Source: an uncultured Lachnospiraceae bacterium
Lineage (GTDB): Bacteria; Bacillota; Clostridia; Lachnospirales; Lachnospiraceae
NCBI GenBank assembly: GCA_910578085.1
Contig: CAJTPM010000007.1
Coordinates: 99,098-163,097, forward strand
DNA: 64,000 bases
Reading direction: 5' to 3'
A model generated the notes under the pieces. That model saw only the letters and a program-made list of their open reading frames with translations. It did no database searches and had not been told where the DNA came from. Numbering within the stretch: position 1 is the stretch's first letter; each line of letters starts with the position of its first letter. Shown here one piece after another: positions 8,291 through 16,938 of the stretch. The translations under genes and the position numbers were made by a program.

Positions 8291-9295
8291 ATGGATGGTC
8301 AACTGGTTACTATTAAAACGATATCTGAATTGGCTGGAGTATCTGTGGCGACGGTGTCCAGAGTAATCAATCAGAATGGACGTTTTTCCAAACAGACGGA
8401 AGAGCGGGTCCTCTCGATTATTAAAGACTGTGGATACCAGCCCAATGAGCTTGCCAGAGGCCTCAGAACTAATAAGGCGAAGGTAATCGGTGTGATTGTT
8501 CCGGATATTACGAATGATTTTTTTTCACGGATCACCCTGGAGATACAGAAAAACCTTTTGAAGGAAGATTACGTTTCTATTATATGTAATACGGACGAAT
8601 CAAAAGAGATTGAGCAGATCCATTATAATTCTCTGAAAAATCTGCGGGTATGTGGTATGATCGTGGCCGGGCAGGGCGTGGGGAGCATCAATAAACCGGA
8701 TGTTCCAACGGTATATATAGACCGCTCTGTCCAAAAGCCCGATCAGGAGATGGAGGATGCTCCCATTATCTGCAGCGACAGCCGCTATGGGGCCTGTCTT
8801 GCAACGAAGAAGCTGATTGAAGAAGGATGCAGAAATATCTGTATTGTATGTTTCAGTAAACAGGCTGTGGAAAAAAACCTGCGGTTTCTGGGATATGCGG
8901 ATGCCATGAGGGAAGCCGGTTTTTCCGTAAAGGATGAAAATATATATGTTGTAGACCGCGGTGATAAAGAGATTGGATATCAGGTTACACGGAAAATGCT
9001 GTCAGAACGTTCTGATGTAGACGGCATTTTTTATTCCATGGACTTTTTAGCGCTCGGTGGAATCGTGGCAGCTACGGAGTTGAAGATATCCATACCGGAA
9101 AAGTTAAAAATTGTGGGATTTGACGATGTCATGATCAGCGATATGGTAAACCCGCCTCTTACAACCATCCATCAGGATGTTCCTGAGATTGCCGGAAAAG
9201 CTGTGGAAACTTTGATGGCAATGATGAAGAATGAAAAAATTGGATGGAAGCAGTACATAGTACCCGTTAAACTGGTGCAGAGAAAAACAACATGA
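8291..9295 (+). CDS. LacI-family transcriptional regulator
   Basis: A 334-residue LacI/GalR repressor. The N-terminal helix-turn-helix and hinge helix (TISELAGVSVATVSRVINQN, then YQPNELARGLRTNKAKVIGVIVPD) are complete, followed by the Peripla_BP-like effector domain ending FDDVMISDMVNPPLTTIHQDV. The gene is preceded by AGGAG and by a large palindrome, and it lies upstream of the YtfQRT-YjfF-like importer in the same orientation. By position it probably controls that importer and senses the same sugar; a 10-bp GTTTCGAAAC palindrome right after its stop is a candidate operator. Confidence 0.88.
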   Translation: MDGQLVTIKTISELAGVSVATVSRVINQNGRFSKQTEERVLSIIKDCGYQPNELARGLRTNKAKVIGVIVPDITNDFFSRITLEIQKNLLKEDYVSIICNTDESKEIEQIHYNSLKNLRVCGMIVAGQGVGSINKPDVPTVYIDRSVQKPDQEMEDAPIICSDSRYGACLATKKLIEEGCRNICIVCFSKQAVEKNLRFLGYADAMREAGFSVKDENIYVVDRGDKEIGYQVTRKMLSERSDVDGIFYSMDFLALGGIVAATELKISIPEKLKIVGFDDVMISDMVNPPLTTIHQDVPEIAGKAVETLMAMMKNEKIGWKQYIVPVKLVQRKTT

Positions 9296-9709
9296 AAGAG
9301 TTTCGAAACAGTTATAATTTTACCAAATATGGTTATATAGAATTTTCATTAAAGTAAAAATTTTTCTTTTTTTCAGATACATCTTAAAAAATCCAATATT
9401 TTTCAGGGATCCTTTTCTTATTTTAGGCAATTTGGCATATATTCTACAGAGAGATTATAAAGAAAAAGATCTTTCTATTTCAAAAAAATATTAAAATATC
9501 GAACAAAATCTTTAAAAATCCAACAAACAGAGAAAAATTTATACCAAAGATTGTCGTAATATACAAAAATTTGTATTGTTTAGAAGAGCGAAACTATATA
9601 TATTGCACAATAATTGCTTGCTTTCAGAAATATAATACGCTAGAGTAAAGTTACGGAAACAGAAAATCTGTTCCGACGCAAAAAATAATTTCATTAGGGA
9701 GGAAAGAAA
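9296..9709 (+). promoter_or_regulatory. AT-rich control region before the galactofuranose-type importer
   Basis: No gene is seen in these 414 bases. They hold GTTTCGAAAC (9300-9309), a LacI-like palindrome; a likely -10 box TATAAT at 9631-9636 without a convincing -35; and an imperfect dyad CGGAAACAG/CTGTTCCG at 9654-9675, just after the presumed transcription start. GGGAGGAAAG before position 9710 is a strong ribosome site for the binding-protein gene. Confidence 0.55.
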
Positions 9710-10807
9710 ATGAAGAAAAAACTTGCGTTATTATTAGTTGCAGCAATGACAGTGTCAGGCCTTGTTGCTTGCGGCAACACCACAGAAGAGGCGGCAGCTC
9801 CGGCAGAGGAAGCAGCACCTGCAGAAGAGGAAGCACCTGCAGAAGAAGCACCCGCTGAGGAAGAGGCTCCTGCGGAAGAAGCAGCGCCTGCAGAAGACGG
9901 CGCGCTCATCAGTGTAGGTTTCGCACAGGTTGGACATGAATCTGACTGGCGTGCAGCTAACACGAAGAACTATCAGGACACTTTCAGTGCAGAGAACGGT
10001 TATGAGTTATCTTTCGTAGACTGTGACAACGACCATAACGTTCAGATCGAAACAGTTCGTGGTTTCATTCAGCAGGAAGTTGACTACATCTGCATCGCTC
10101 CGATCCAGTCCGCAGGTTGGGATACCGTTCTTCAGGAAGCACAGGATGCAGGTATTCCTGTTCTGATCGTTGACCGTGCGGTAGATGCAGCCGATACGAT
10201 GTATACGACAGCGCTCGGCTGCGACATGGTTGCTGAGGGCGAAGCAGCAGGTAACTGGCTTGCTGAGTACTTAAACGGCGAAGCGGCAAATATCCTTGTT
10301 ATTGAAGGTTCCGTTGGCGCATCTGCAACACTGGGCCGTACAGAAGGCTTCAACAACATCGTTGCGCAGAATGATAACTGGACAGTTCTTGACTCTCAGT
10401 CCGGTGACTTCACACAGGCTGGCGGACAGGAAGTTATGGAATCCTTCATCAAGTCCTACAAAGACTTCAACGTAGTTGTATGTCAGAACGATAACGAAGC
10501 ATACGGCGCAATGGATGCAATGGATGCAGCTGGTATTACATACGGTGTTGACGGCGATGTTCAGATTATCTCTTTTGATGCAACACACGATGGACTGCAG
10601 TACACACTGGACGGCAAGATCACATGTAACGTAGAGTGTAACCCTCTGCAGGCAGGCTTTGCTGAGGAAGTTATCAGGAAACTGGAAGCCGGCGAGACAG
10701 TTGACAAGTGGACACTGGTTAAGGATGAAGCTTTCGTAGCACCTGGTATTGAGAGCCAGTATGCAGTAACCATGAGCCAGGAAGTTCTGGATGGCCGTGC
10801 TTACTAA
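9710..10807 (+). CDS. ytfQ: Galactofuranose-type sugar-binding lipoprotein, YtfQ-like
   Basis: A 365-residue lipoprotein with lipobox LVAC (Cys21), a 39-residue low-complexity Glu/Ala/Pro linker, and a YtfQ-type domain. Diagnostic stretches shared with E. coli YtfQ include SVGFAQVGHESDWRAANT, IAPIQSAGW, EGSVGASATLGRTEGF and QSGDFTQAGGQEVMESFIK. YtfQ binds galactofuranose. Codon choice is noticeably more biased (GTT, AAC, GAA, CGT-rich) than in flanking genes, as expected for a very highly expressed protein. It is followed by an attenuator-like hairpin before the ATPase gene. Confidence 0.82.
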   Translation: MKKKLALLLVAAMTVSGLVACGNTTEEAAAPAEEAAPAEEEAPAEEAPAEEEAPAEEAAPAEDGALISVGFAQVGHESDWRAANTKNYQDTFSAENGYELSFVDCDNDHNVQIETVRGFIQQEVDYICIAPIQSAGWDTVLQEAQDAGIPVLIVDRAVDAADTMYTTALGCDMVAEGEAAGNWLAEYLNGEAANILVIEGSVGASATLGRTEGFNNIVAQNDNWTVLDSQSGDFTQAGGQEVMESFIKSYKDFNVVVCQNDNEAYGAMDAMDAAGITYGVDGDVQIISFDATHDGLQYTLDGKITCNVECNPLQAGFAEEVIRKLEAGETVDKWTLVKDEAFVAPGIESQYAVTMSQEVLDGRAY

Positions 10808-10883
10808 AATGCAGGAAGATGCCTGAGGCCGGTTAAGATAGCGGTCCGGGAAAGGCAGATCTGATAGAACAATTAAAAAATGA

Positions 10884-10937
10884 CGTAAAGGGGAGAGATC
10901 CCGGGGAGACTGGGGCTTTCCCTCTTTTACGCTTTTT
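10884..10937 (+). terminator. Attenuator hairpin between binding-protein and ATPase genes
   Basis: CGTAAAGGGGAG pairs imperfectly with CTTTCCCTCTTTTACG, followed by CTTTTT. This rho-independent-like structure lies inside the operon, so read-through would give far more binding protein than membrane components, a common arrangement in ABC importers. Confidence 0.65.
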
Positions 10938-11022
10938 GACGGAAAATATTGGCTGCTTTACGACAAATGTCAGGCAGCAACAAGTATTACCTGGGAAGAA
11001 AACTCTGGAAGGAGACGTCTAC

Positions 11023-12540
11023 ATGGAAAATAATGTTGTTTTAAGTATGAAAGGAATCTGTATGACATTCCCCGGTGTAAAAGCGTTGGAAAATGTGGAT
11101 TTTCATCTGAAAAAGGGCGAGATCCGTGCGCTCATGGGGGAAAATGGAGCCGGAAAATCCACACTGATTAAATGTCTTACTGGGGTAAATAAGTTTGAAG
11201 CCGGAGAGATCTATCTGGATGGCATCGATGGTCCCATTGTCAATAAGGATACCATGGATGCACAGAAAAAAGGAATTTCTACGGTGTATCAGGAAGTAAA
11301 TCTATGTCCGAACCTGTCTGTGGCGGAGAATCTTTTCATCGGCAGAGAGCCTATGACAAAGATCGGCACGGTAAACCGGAAAAAAATGAATGCAATGGCA
11401 GCAAAGCTGATGAAGGATTTGGATCTGGATATCGATGTCACTCAGAATCTGGAAGAATATTCTTTAGCGCTGCAGCAGATGATAGCAATTGCCCGTGCGG
11501 TGGATATGGACTGTAAAGTGCTGATTCTGGACGAGCCGACATCGTCACTGGACGATAACGAGGTGGCGAAGCTTTTCGGGATGATGAGAAGGCTCCGCGA
11601 GCAGGGTGTGGGAATCGTTTTTGTTACCCATTTCCTGGAGCAGGTCTATGAAGTGTGCGATGGCATCACTGTTTTGCGAAACGGTACTCTTGTTGGGGAG
11701 TACAGCATAGAGGAGCTGCCCCGCGTGAAGCTGGTTGCAGCCATGATGGGTAAGGATTTTGATGATCTGGCAAATATCAAGCCGGAAGGCAGCGGGGACA
11801 AATCGAAAGAGCCCCTTGTGATTGATGCAAAGGGATTGAGCCATGCAGGTACGATCAAGCCTTTCAATCTTGAGATACATAAAGGAGAAGTAATCGGTCT
11901 GACCGGGCTTCTTGGCAGCGGACGAAGCGAACTGGCGCGCGTGATCTACGGCGCGGACAGGGCGCAGACCGGGACTTTAAAAGTGAAAGAGAAAGAAGTA
12001 TCGATCAAAAATCCCATCGACGCCATGAATCTCGGTATGGGGCTCCTGCCGGATGACAGAAAGGCGGAAGGTATTATCGGGGATCTGTCTGTACGGGAGA
12101 ATATTATTCTTGCGATGCAGGCGAAACTGGGCATCTTTAAGAAGATTCCGATGGCGAAGCAGATCGAAATTGCGGATAAATTCATTGAGCTTCTGCAGAT
12201 CAAGACGGCAAGCAGAGAGACGTTAATTAAACAGCTTTCCGGCGGTAACCAGCAGAAAGTTATTTTAGCCAGGTGGCTTGCTACAGATCCGGATTTCCTG
12301 ATTTTAGATGAGCCCACCCGTGGTATTGATATCGGAACGAAGACGGAGATTCAGAAACTGGTGATCCAGCTGGCGGAGGAAGGCAAGAGCGTGATGTTCA
12401 TCTCTTCGGAGATCGAGGAAATGCTCAGAACCTGTAACCGTATGGCGGTTCTTCGGGACGGCTCCAAAGTCGGAGAGATCAGCGGTGAGGAATTGTCTCA
12501 GGAAGGTGTGATGAAGGCGATTGCGGGAGGTGCTAAATAA
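11023..12540 (+). CDS. ytfR: Galactofuranose-type ABC transporter ATPase, YtfR-like
   Basis: A 505-residue protein with two ABC domains. The N-terminal half has GENGAGKSTLIKCL, the signature YSLALQQMIAIARA and LILDEPTSSL; the C-terminal half has GLLGSGRSELAR, LSGGNQQKVILARWL and LILDEPTRGIDIG. The ATG at 11023 follows GGAAGGAGA; an in-frame start 29 codons upstream would run through the attenuator region and is rejected. It shares one base with the next gene. It energises the two permeases downstream, which form a heterodimer as in YtfT/YjfF. Confidence 0.85.
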   Translation: MENNVVLSMKGICMTFPGVKALENVDFHLKKGEIRALMGENGAGKSTLIKCLTGVNKFEAGEIYLDGIDGPIVNKDTMDAQKKGISTVYQEVNLCPNLSVAENLFIGREPMTKIGTVNRKKMNAMAAKLMKDLDLDIDVTQNLEEYSLALQQMIAIARAVDMDCKVLILDEPTSSLDDNEVAKLFGMMRRLREQGVGIVFVTHFLEQVYEVCDGITVLRNGTLVGEYSIEELPRVKLVAAMMGKDFDDLANIKPEGSGDKSKEPLVIDAKGLSHAGTIKPFNLEIHKGEVIGLTGLLGSGRSELARVIYGADRAQTGTLKVKEKEVSIKNPIDAMNLGMGLLPDDRKAEGIIGDLSVRENIILAMQAKLGIFKKIPMAKQIEIADKFIELLQIKTASRETLIKQLSGGNQQKVILARWLATDPDFLILDEPTRGIDIGTKTEIQKLVIQLAEEGKSVMFISSEIEEMLRTCNRMAVLRDGSKVGEISGEELSQEGVMKAIAGGAK

Positions 12541-13607
12541 TGGATAAGATAAGAAAAATTACGAAGATGAAGCTGTTTCTGCCGATCTTCAGCATGATCC
12601 TCGTGATGATGATCAATGTGATCTATGATATCGCGACCGGGAATGCGCCGTTCAGCTTCTTCTCCATCAGTATCAACAACGGTATTCTGTACGGACGTCT
12701 GATCGACGTATTAAACCGCGGCAGCGAAGTGGCGATCCTTGCGATCGGCATGACATTGGTGGTATCCGCTTCCGCAGGAACAGATATCTCGGTGGGCTCT
12801 GTGATGAGTCTGTCCGGCGGCCTGTGCTGTATGCTGCTTGCAGGATATGGCGTCACCAACGTAAGCGAGTACAATGTACCGCTCTGGGTTGGTATGCTGG
12901 CAGGTATTGCGATCGCATGTGTCTGCGGCCTGTTTAACGGATTCCTGGTGGCCTATATGAACATTCAGCCGATGGTGGCCACCCTGATTTTGTGGTCTGC
13001 GGGCAGAGCCATCGGATTGCTTCTTTGCAACAGCAATATCGTTTATGTGCGTGTACCTTCTTTCCAGTTTTTCGGCGGATACTGCGGCATTATTCCGACG
13101 CCGATCCTTATCGCTGCGGCCTGTGTAGCCATCGCTGCGGTAGTGCTCAAAATGACGGCCCTTGGCACTTATATCCAGAGCGTGGGCATCAATAAAAGAG
13201 CATCCAGAATCTCCGGTTTTAACTCCGCGAAGATCATCCTGTTATGCTATGTGATCTGCGGTCTGTGTGCAGGTATTTCCGGTCTGGTGGCAACCTGCAG
13301 GATCTACTCTGCGGATACCAATAACATCGGTCTGAATATGGAGTTAGATGCGATCCTCGCGGTGGCGTTAGGCGGCAACAGCCTGGGCGGCGGTAAATTC
13401 AACCTTGCAGGTTCCATCATCGGCGCCTACACGATTCAGGCAATTACAACAACGCTGTATGCGCTGGGCGTATCCTCTGCGCAGGCGCCTGTATTCAAGG
13501 CTATCGTGGTTATTCTGATCGTAGTCATTCAGTCTGAACCCGTAAAGGCTTATTTCAAAAAACTGTCCGCTAAGAAGGCAGCAGCAAAGGAGGCGGTGCA
13601 GGCATGA
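12540..13607 (+). CDS. ytfT: Sugar ABC transporter permease, YtfT-like
   Basis: A 355-residue BPD_transp_2 permease with about ten membrane segments. The conserved stretch AIGMTLVVSASAGTDISVGSV early in the protein and the MELDAILAVALGGNSLGGGK loop late in it identify the family (the runs are quoted in part only). The start overlaps the ATPase stop in TAATG and the end overlaps the next gene in ATGA, so the three are tightly coupled. Two non-identical permeases in tandem are the hallmark of the YtfT/YjfF system, unlike ribose importers with one. Confidence 0.83.
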   Translation: MDKIRKITKMKLFLPIFSMILVMMINVIYDIATGNAPFSFFSISINNGILYGRLIDVLNRGSEVAILAIGMTLVVSASAGTDISVGSVMSLSGGLCCMLLAGYGVTNVSEYNVPLWVGMLAGIAIACVCGLFNGFLVAYMNIQPMVATLILWSAGRAIGLLLCNSNIVYVRVPSFQFFGGYCGIIPTPILIAAACVAIAAVVLKMTALGTYIQSVGINKRASRISGFNSAKIILLCYVICGLCAGISGLVATCRIYSADTNNIGLNMELDAILAVALGGNSLGGGKFNLAGSIIGAYTIQAITTTLYALGVSSAQAPVFKAIVVILIVVIQSEPVKAYFKKLSAKKAAAKEAVQA

Positions 13608-14623
13608 AAAAATTAAAAATCGGTGGAAATAACATATTACTTGCTATCACGGTGGTCCTGTTTGTGCTCATGTATCTGGGCGGCTGTATCATCTATGCGG
13701 ATAAAGGCTTTACACATTTTCAGACCTTCTTAAATGTTCTGATCAACAATGCCGGACTGATTGCCGTCGCAGCGGGCATGACCTGTGTGATGCTGACCGG
13801 CGGTATCGACATTTCCGTAGGCTCCCTGATCGCCATGGACTGTATGTTTCTGGCTGTAGGGATGGAGACCTGGGGGATGAAGAGCCCTGTGCTGATGGCG
13901 CTGGTTTTAGTCATCGGCGTTGTATTCGGTCTGGTGCAGGGCTACTGTGTTGCCTATCTGGAGATCCAGCCCTTTATCGTGACCATGGCGGGCATGTTCT
14001 TTGCCAGAGGTATGACGGCTGTGATCTGTAAGGATCAGGTGAGTATTGTATCGGATAAGCTGTTTACTGCAATCTCCGGTGCAAAGATCAGCATTCCGTT
14101 CGGTGGCTATGAAAATAAAAAAGGCATTTATCAGGTGCCCTTCATCCGTCCTACGGTCATTGTAGCGCTGCTTGTTGTGGTTGCGGTTTACCTGATGTTA
14201 AAATATACAAAATTTGGCAGAAGCATCTATGCGGTGGGCGGCAACCAGGTGTCGGCGACACTGATGGGCCTGAACGTGCGGAAAACAAAACTGTTAACCT
14301 ATACGCTGAGCAGCTTTTTAACATCCATCGGCGGCATCTGTTACTGCTTAAATACCATGTGCGGTACGACCACACAGGCCGCAGGTCTGGAGATGGACGC
14401 CATCTCTTCCTCGGTTATCGGCGGTACGCTTTTAACCGGCGGCGTGGGAAATGTGCTGGGTTCCCTGGTGGGCGTGCTGATCAACGGCACGATTTCGACA
14501 CTGGTGAAAACCAATGGTAAGTTAGTGAGCTCCTGGGCTAATATCATTACGGCTATCCTGTTATGTTTCTTTATTCTTCTGCAGGCAGTTTTTGCCAAAA
14601 TTAAAGAGAGCAAGAAAGCATAA
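13604..14623 (+). CDS. yjfF: Sugar ABC transporter permease, YjfF-like
   Basis: A 339-residue BPD_transp_2 permease and the partner of the preceding one. It has GMTCVMLTGGIDISVGSLIA in its first third and about nine hydrophobic segments. The sequence YAVGGNQVSATLMGLNVRKT is the cytoplasmic coupling region. It is the last gene of the importer operon and is followed by a terminator hairpin. No intracellular galactofuranose-processing enzyme lies next to it, so the imported sugar must be used by enzymes encoded elsewhere. Confidence 0.83.
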   Translation: MKKLKIGGNNILLAITVVLFVLMYLGGCIIYADKGFTHFQTFLNVLINNAGLIAVAAGMTCVMLTGGIDISVGSLIAMDCMFLAVGMETWGMKSPVLMALVLVIGVVFGLVQGYCVAYLEIQPFIVTMAGMFFARGMTAVICKDQVSIVSDKLFTAISGAKISIPFGGYENKKGIYQVPFIRPTVIVALLVVVAVYLMLKYTKFGRSIYAVGGNQVSATLMGLNVRKTKLLTYTLSSFLTSIGGICYCLNTMCGTTTQAAGLEMDAISSSVIGGTLLTGGVGNVLGSLVGVLINGTISTLVKTNGKLVSSWANIITAILLCFFILLQAVFAKIKESKKA

Positions 14624-14654
14624 GGATAACAGAATAACATTATTTTCCTGTAAG

Positions 14655-14681
14655 GACCTGCTTTTTGATAGGCAGGTCTTT
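14655..14681 (+). terminator. Terminator after the YtfQRT-YjfF-like operon
   Basis: GACCTGC (14655-14661) pairs with GCAGGTC (14672-14678), followed by TTTA. The tract is short but the position, 30 bases after the last stop codon, fits. Confidence 0.6.
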
Positions 14682-14745
14682 ACCATATCATTGGAATATC
14701 TGAGAGGAAAAAGATGGAAAAAACTTTGAAAAATCTATAAAATCC

Positions 14746-14774
14746 TTGACAAACATGGGAAAAACCTCTATATA
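14746..14774 (+). promoter_or_regulatory. Promoter of the HU gene
   Basis: TTGACA (14746-14751), 17 bases, then TATATA (14769-14774). The leader is about 75 bases and ends with AGGAGG 8 bases before the HU start. Confidence 0.85.
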
Positions 14775-14857
14775 TAGATAGAGACGTTTTCCCGAAAATA
14801 CGCAGTTTCAGGGAAAAGATTTCAGAAACCAAACGAAGTTATATAGGAGGATTTAGA

Positions 14858-15133
14858 ATGAACAAAATGGAGTTAGTTGCAGCTGTTGCTGAGCAGGCTG
14901 AAATTTCCAAAAAAGATGCAGAGAAGGCAGTGAAGGCTTTCACAGATGTAATTGCTGACGAGTTAAAGAAGGGTGGAAAAGTTCAGTTAGTAGGCTTCGG
15001 TACTTTTGAAGTATCTGAGAGAGCTGCCAGAGAAGGCCGCAACCCTCAGAGTGGTAAGATGATGCAGATCCCTGCGTCTAAAGCACCTAAGTTCAAAGCT
15101 GGCAAGGCATTGAAGGACATGCTGAACGCATAA
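14858..15133 (+). CDS. hup: DNA-binding protein HU
   Basis: A 91-residue histone-like protein of normal length. It has the HU/IHF signature around GFGTFEVSERAAREGRNPQSG, which forms the DNA-clamping arm, and the dimerisation helices before it (NKMELVAAVAEQAEISKKDA). It bends and packages the chromosome. It has its own consensus promoter and terminator and heads the block that continues with rqcP, yabP and yabQ, the usual gene order in clostridia. Confidence 0.97.
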   Translation: MNKMELVAAVAEQAEISKKDAEKAVKAFTDVIADELKKGGKVQLVGFGTFEVSERAAREGRNPQSGKMMQIPASKAPKFKAGKALKDMLNA

Positions 15134-15166
15134 ATGACAAAAGAGATGTGCGTGGACAGCGCACTG

Positions 15167-15197
15167 AAAAAGCCCGGGCAGCAGCTCGGGCTTTTTT
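15167..15197 (+). terminator. Terminator of the HU gene
   Basis: AAGCCCG and CGGGCTT flank a short GC-rich loop and are followed by TTTTTT; a classic intrinsic terminator 35 bases after the HU stop. Confidence 0.9.
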
Positions 15198-15255
15198 CTG
15201 GCTTTCAGGTAAATAACGATCCGGGTATCAGGTGTATCCGGTAATGGGAGGGCTT

Positions 15256-15495
15256 ATGAGATTAGATAAATATTTAAAAGTATCACGGCTGATCAAAAGG
15301 CGTACTGTGGCAAATGAAGCCTGCGATGCAGGCAGGGTACTGATCAATGAAAAACCGGCAAAAGCAGGGACGGCAGTGAAGGTTGGAGATATGATCACGA
15401 TTCAGTTCGGCTCCAGGGAAGTTAAAGTAGAAGTGTTAGATGTATCGGAGGTGGTGCGCAAGGAGGAGGCAAAAGAAATGTACCGCTATCTGTGA
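15256..15495 (+). CDS. rqcP: S4-domain RNA-binding protein RqcP (YabO/Hsp15 family)
   Basis: A 79-residue S4-domain protein starting MRLDKYLKVSRLIKRRT. In Bacillus the orthologue works with RqcH on stalled large ribosomal subunits to add alanine tails for ribosome quality control. The ATG at 15256 is chosen because GGGAGGG lies just upstream; the upstream in-frame ATG lacks a site. Its place between hup and yabP is conserved in spore-forming Firmicutes. Confidence 0.88.
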   Translation: MRLDKYLKVSRLIKRRTVANEACDAGRVLINEKPAKAGTAVKVGDMITIQFGSREVKVEVLDVSEVVRKEEAKEMYRYL

Positions 15496-15573
15496 GTTCC
15501 GGGAAAAGATGTAAAATATTGGAATCAGATGGACGTCCCGTTCATATATTATGTTAGGAAGGGGAGGAACGGG

Positions 15574-15894
15574 ATGGAAGACTTGAGCAACTACAATGGT
15601 GGCAATCGCAGCCATGACAGGACACAACTGCGGACACATAAAATTACATTATCCGGCAGAAAAACCTGTACGATTACAGGCGTGAATGATGTGCTTTCTT
15701 TTGATGTAAATGAAGTATTGCTGGAAACCGAGCAGGGGATGCTGATGATCAAAGGGGCACAACTGCACGTGAACAGGCTTTCTCTGGATAAGGGTGAAGT
15801 CGACGTAGATGGCACTATAGATTCGTTGACGTATTCCGATGAAATGGGAGTAAAAGAAAAGACGGAATCCTTTTTTGCCAGGCTATTTCAATAG
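15574..15894 (+). CDS. yabP: Spore coat-associated sporulation protein YabP
   Basis: A 106-residue YabP-family protein with the core HKITLSGRKTCTITGVNDV and SFDVNEVLLETEQGMLMIKG. YabP is required for spore coat or cortex formation in Bacillus. The ATG at 15574 follows AGGAAGGGGAGG and is preferred over an in-frame start 15 codons upstream. The gene pair yabP-yabQ is intact, which supports a functional sporulation programme. Confidence 0.9.
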   Translation: MEDLSNYNGGNRSHDRTQLRTHKITLSGRKTCTITGVNDVLSFDVNEVLLETEQGMLMIKGAQLHVNRLSLDKGEVDVDGTIDSLTYSDEMGVKEKTESFFARLFQ

Positions 15895-15912
15895 AGAAAA
15901 AGGAGAGCCATT

Positions 15913-16425
15913 ATGAGCGAACTGGTGACGACAGAGTTTATTCTGTTTCTGTATGCCGCTTACTTTGGTATTGAGATAGCTTTTGTCTATGATCTGCTGC
16001 GCATTTTCAGAAGGATCGTGGGCCATAACAGACTTGCGATGGCTTTTGAGGATTTTCTGTACTGGCTCTGGGTAGGGGTGAAAGCCTTTCTGATGCTTTA
16101 TGAATACCATAATGGCAGTTTACGCTTTTATACGATACTGGGTGTATGTAGCGGGATTTTTGTGTATACGGTATCTGTGGGAGCACTGTTTGTGAAATAT
16201 AGCGCAAAACTGTTGAATAAAACAAAGGAGGGGGCCTTCAGGGCGGCAGGGAAAGCCGGTAAAAAAGCGGAAAGTGTTCTGGAAAAACCAAAACGGGCAA
16301 TAAGATCGAAGCTGTATGCTTTGAAAGCACTATGCGGCAAAAAATGCAGGTATTTATGGAGAATCTTAAAAAAGAAGTTGACGGTATTTTATAAAATGTT
16401 TAAAATAATATTATGTAAACATTGA
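15913..16425 (+). CDS. yabQ: Sporulation membrane protein YabQ
   Basis: A 170-residue membrane protein with about four hydrophobic segments in the first 100 residues, including FILFLYAAYFGIEIAFVYDL, followed by a basic C-terminal tail rich in Lys and Arg. YabQ is needed for spore cortex formation. It has an AAAGGAGAG site and lies 18 bases after yabP. Confidence 0.9.
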   Translation: MSELVTTEFILFLYAAYFGIEIAFVYDLLRIFRRIVGHNRLAMAFEDFLYWLWVGVKAFLMLYEYHNGSLRFYTILGVCSGIFVYTVSVGALFVKYSAKLLNKTKEGAFRAAGKAGKKAESVLEKPKRAIRSKLYALKALCGKKCRYLWRILKKKLTVFYKMFKIILCKH

Positions 16426-16439
16426 AGAGGAGAAAGGAT

Positions 16440-16751
16440 ATGGCGAGACGCAGAGTAGCATATCGAAAACAAAATCAGAATAAATTTGCCATGGTATTGG
16501 TTACGCTGGTGCTGCTTATGCTGATCGTGGTTGTAAATATCAGAAAAAGTGAACTGAAAGAGAAGCAGGCGGCATATATTGCAAGGCAGGAAGAACTGCA
16601 AAGAAAGATAGAGGATGAAGAGGCAAGAGCGGAAGAAATTGAAGAGTATGAGAAATATACACAAACTCAGAAATATATTGAAGACATGGCAAAAGAGAAG
16701 TTAGGGCTTGTATATGAGGATGAGATCGTCTTTAAGACGGAAGGAGAATGA
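16440..16751 (+). CDS. divIC: Septum formation initiator, DivIC/FtsB family
   Basis: A 103-residue bitopic protein: basic cytoplasmic start, one membrane helix (FAMVLVTLVLLMLIVVV, about 18-34), then an extracellular coiled coil (about 40-85) and the conserved tail EDMAKEKLGLVYEDEIVF. DivIC acts in the divisome with FtsL. The ATG at 16440 follows AGAGGAGAAAGG; a TTG six codons earlier is the alternative. Its place between yabQ and spoIIE is the typical order. Confidence 0.88.
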   Translation: MARRRVAYRKQNQNKFAMVLVTLVLLMLIVVVNIRKSELKEKQAAYIARQEELQRKIEDEEARAEEIEEYEKYTQTQKYIEDMAKEKLGLVYEDEIVFKTEGE

Positions 16752-16778
16752 GCTGTCCGGAAACGGGCAGCTTTTTTT
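16751..16778 (+). terminator. Terminator after divIC
   Basis: AGCTGTCC pairs with GGGCAGCT over a GAAAC-like loop and is followed by a run of seven T. It begins at the divIC stop codon and separates the hup-divIC group from spoIIE. Confidence 0.9.
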
Positions 16779-16828
16779 GTTTGGCAAAGCGGACTTTGTT
16801 TGCTATTATAAAGTTCCAGTGCGGTTAT

Positions 16829-16895
16829 TGTCGGAAAAAAATCCGGATTATGGGTGCGTTTTTGACAAACATCGCGCTTTCTGTCTGCCTATAAT
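16829..16895 (+). promoter_or_regulatory. Candidate Spo0A-activated promoter of spoIIE
   Basis: TTGACA (16862-16867) and TATAAT (16890-16895) are both perfect but 22 bases apart, too far for ordinary sigma-A use. TGTCGGA, one base off the Spo0A box TGTCGAA, lies at 16829-16835, 26 bases before the -35. In B. subtilis the spoIIG and spoIIE promoters share this wide spacing and depend on phosphorylated Spo0A. Confidence 0.7.
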
Positions 16896-16938
16896 CATCA
16901 CACAGAAAATTCAGATTACAAAATCAGAAAAAGGAGTG

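Noticed and set aside
16708..16938. Extended N-terminus of the SpoIIE-like protein
   Set aside because: The extension would run through the divIC terminator and the promoter, with no ribosome site; AAGGAG before the ATG cluster at 16939 marks the real start.
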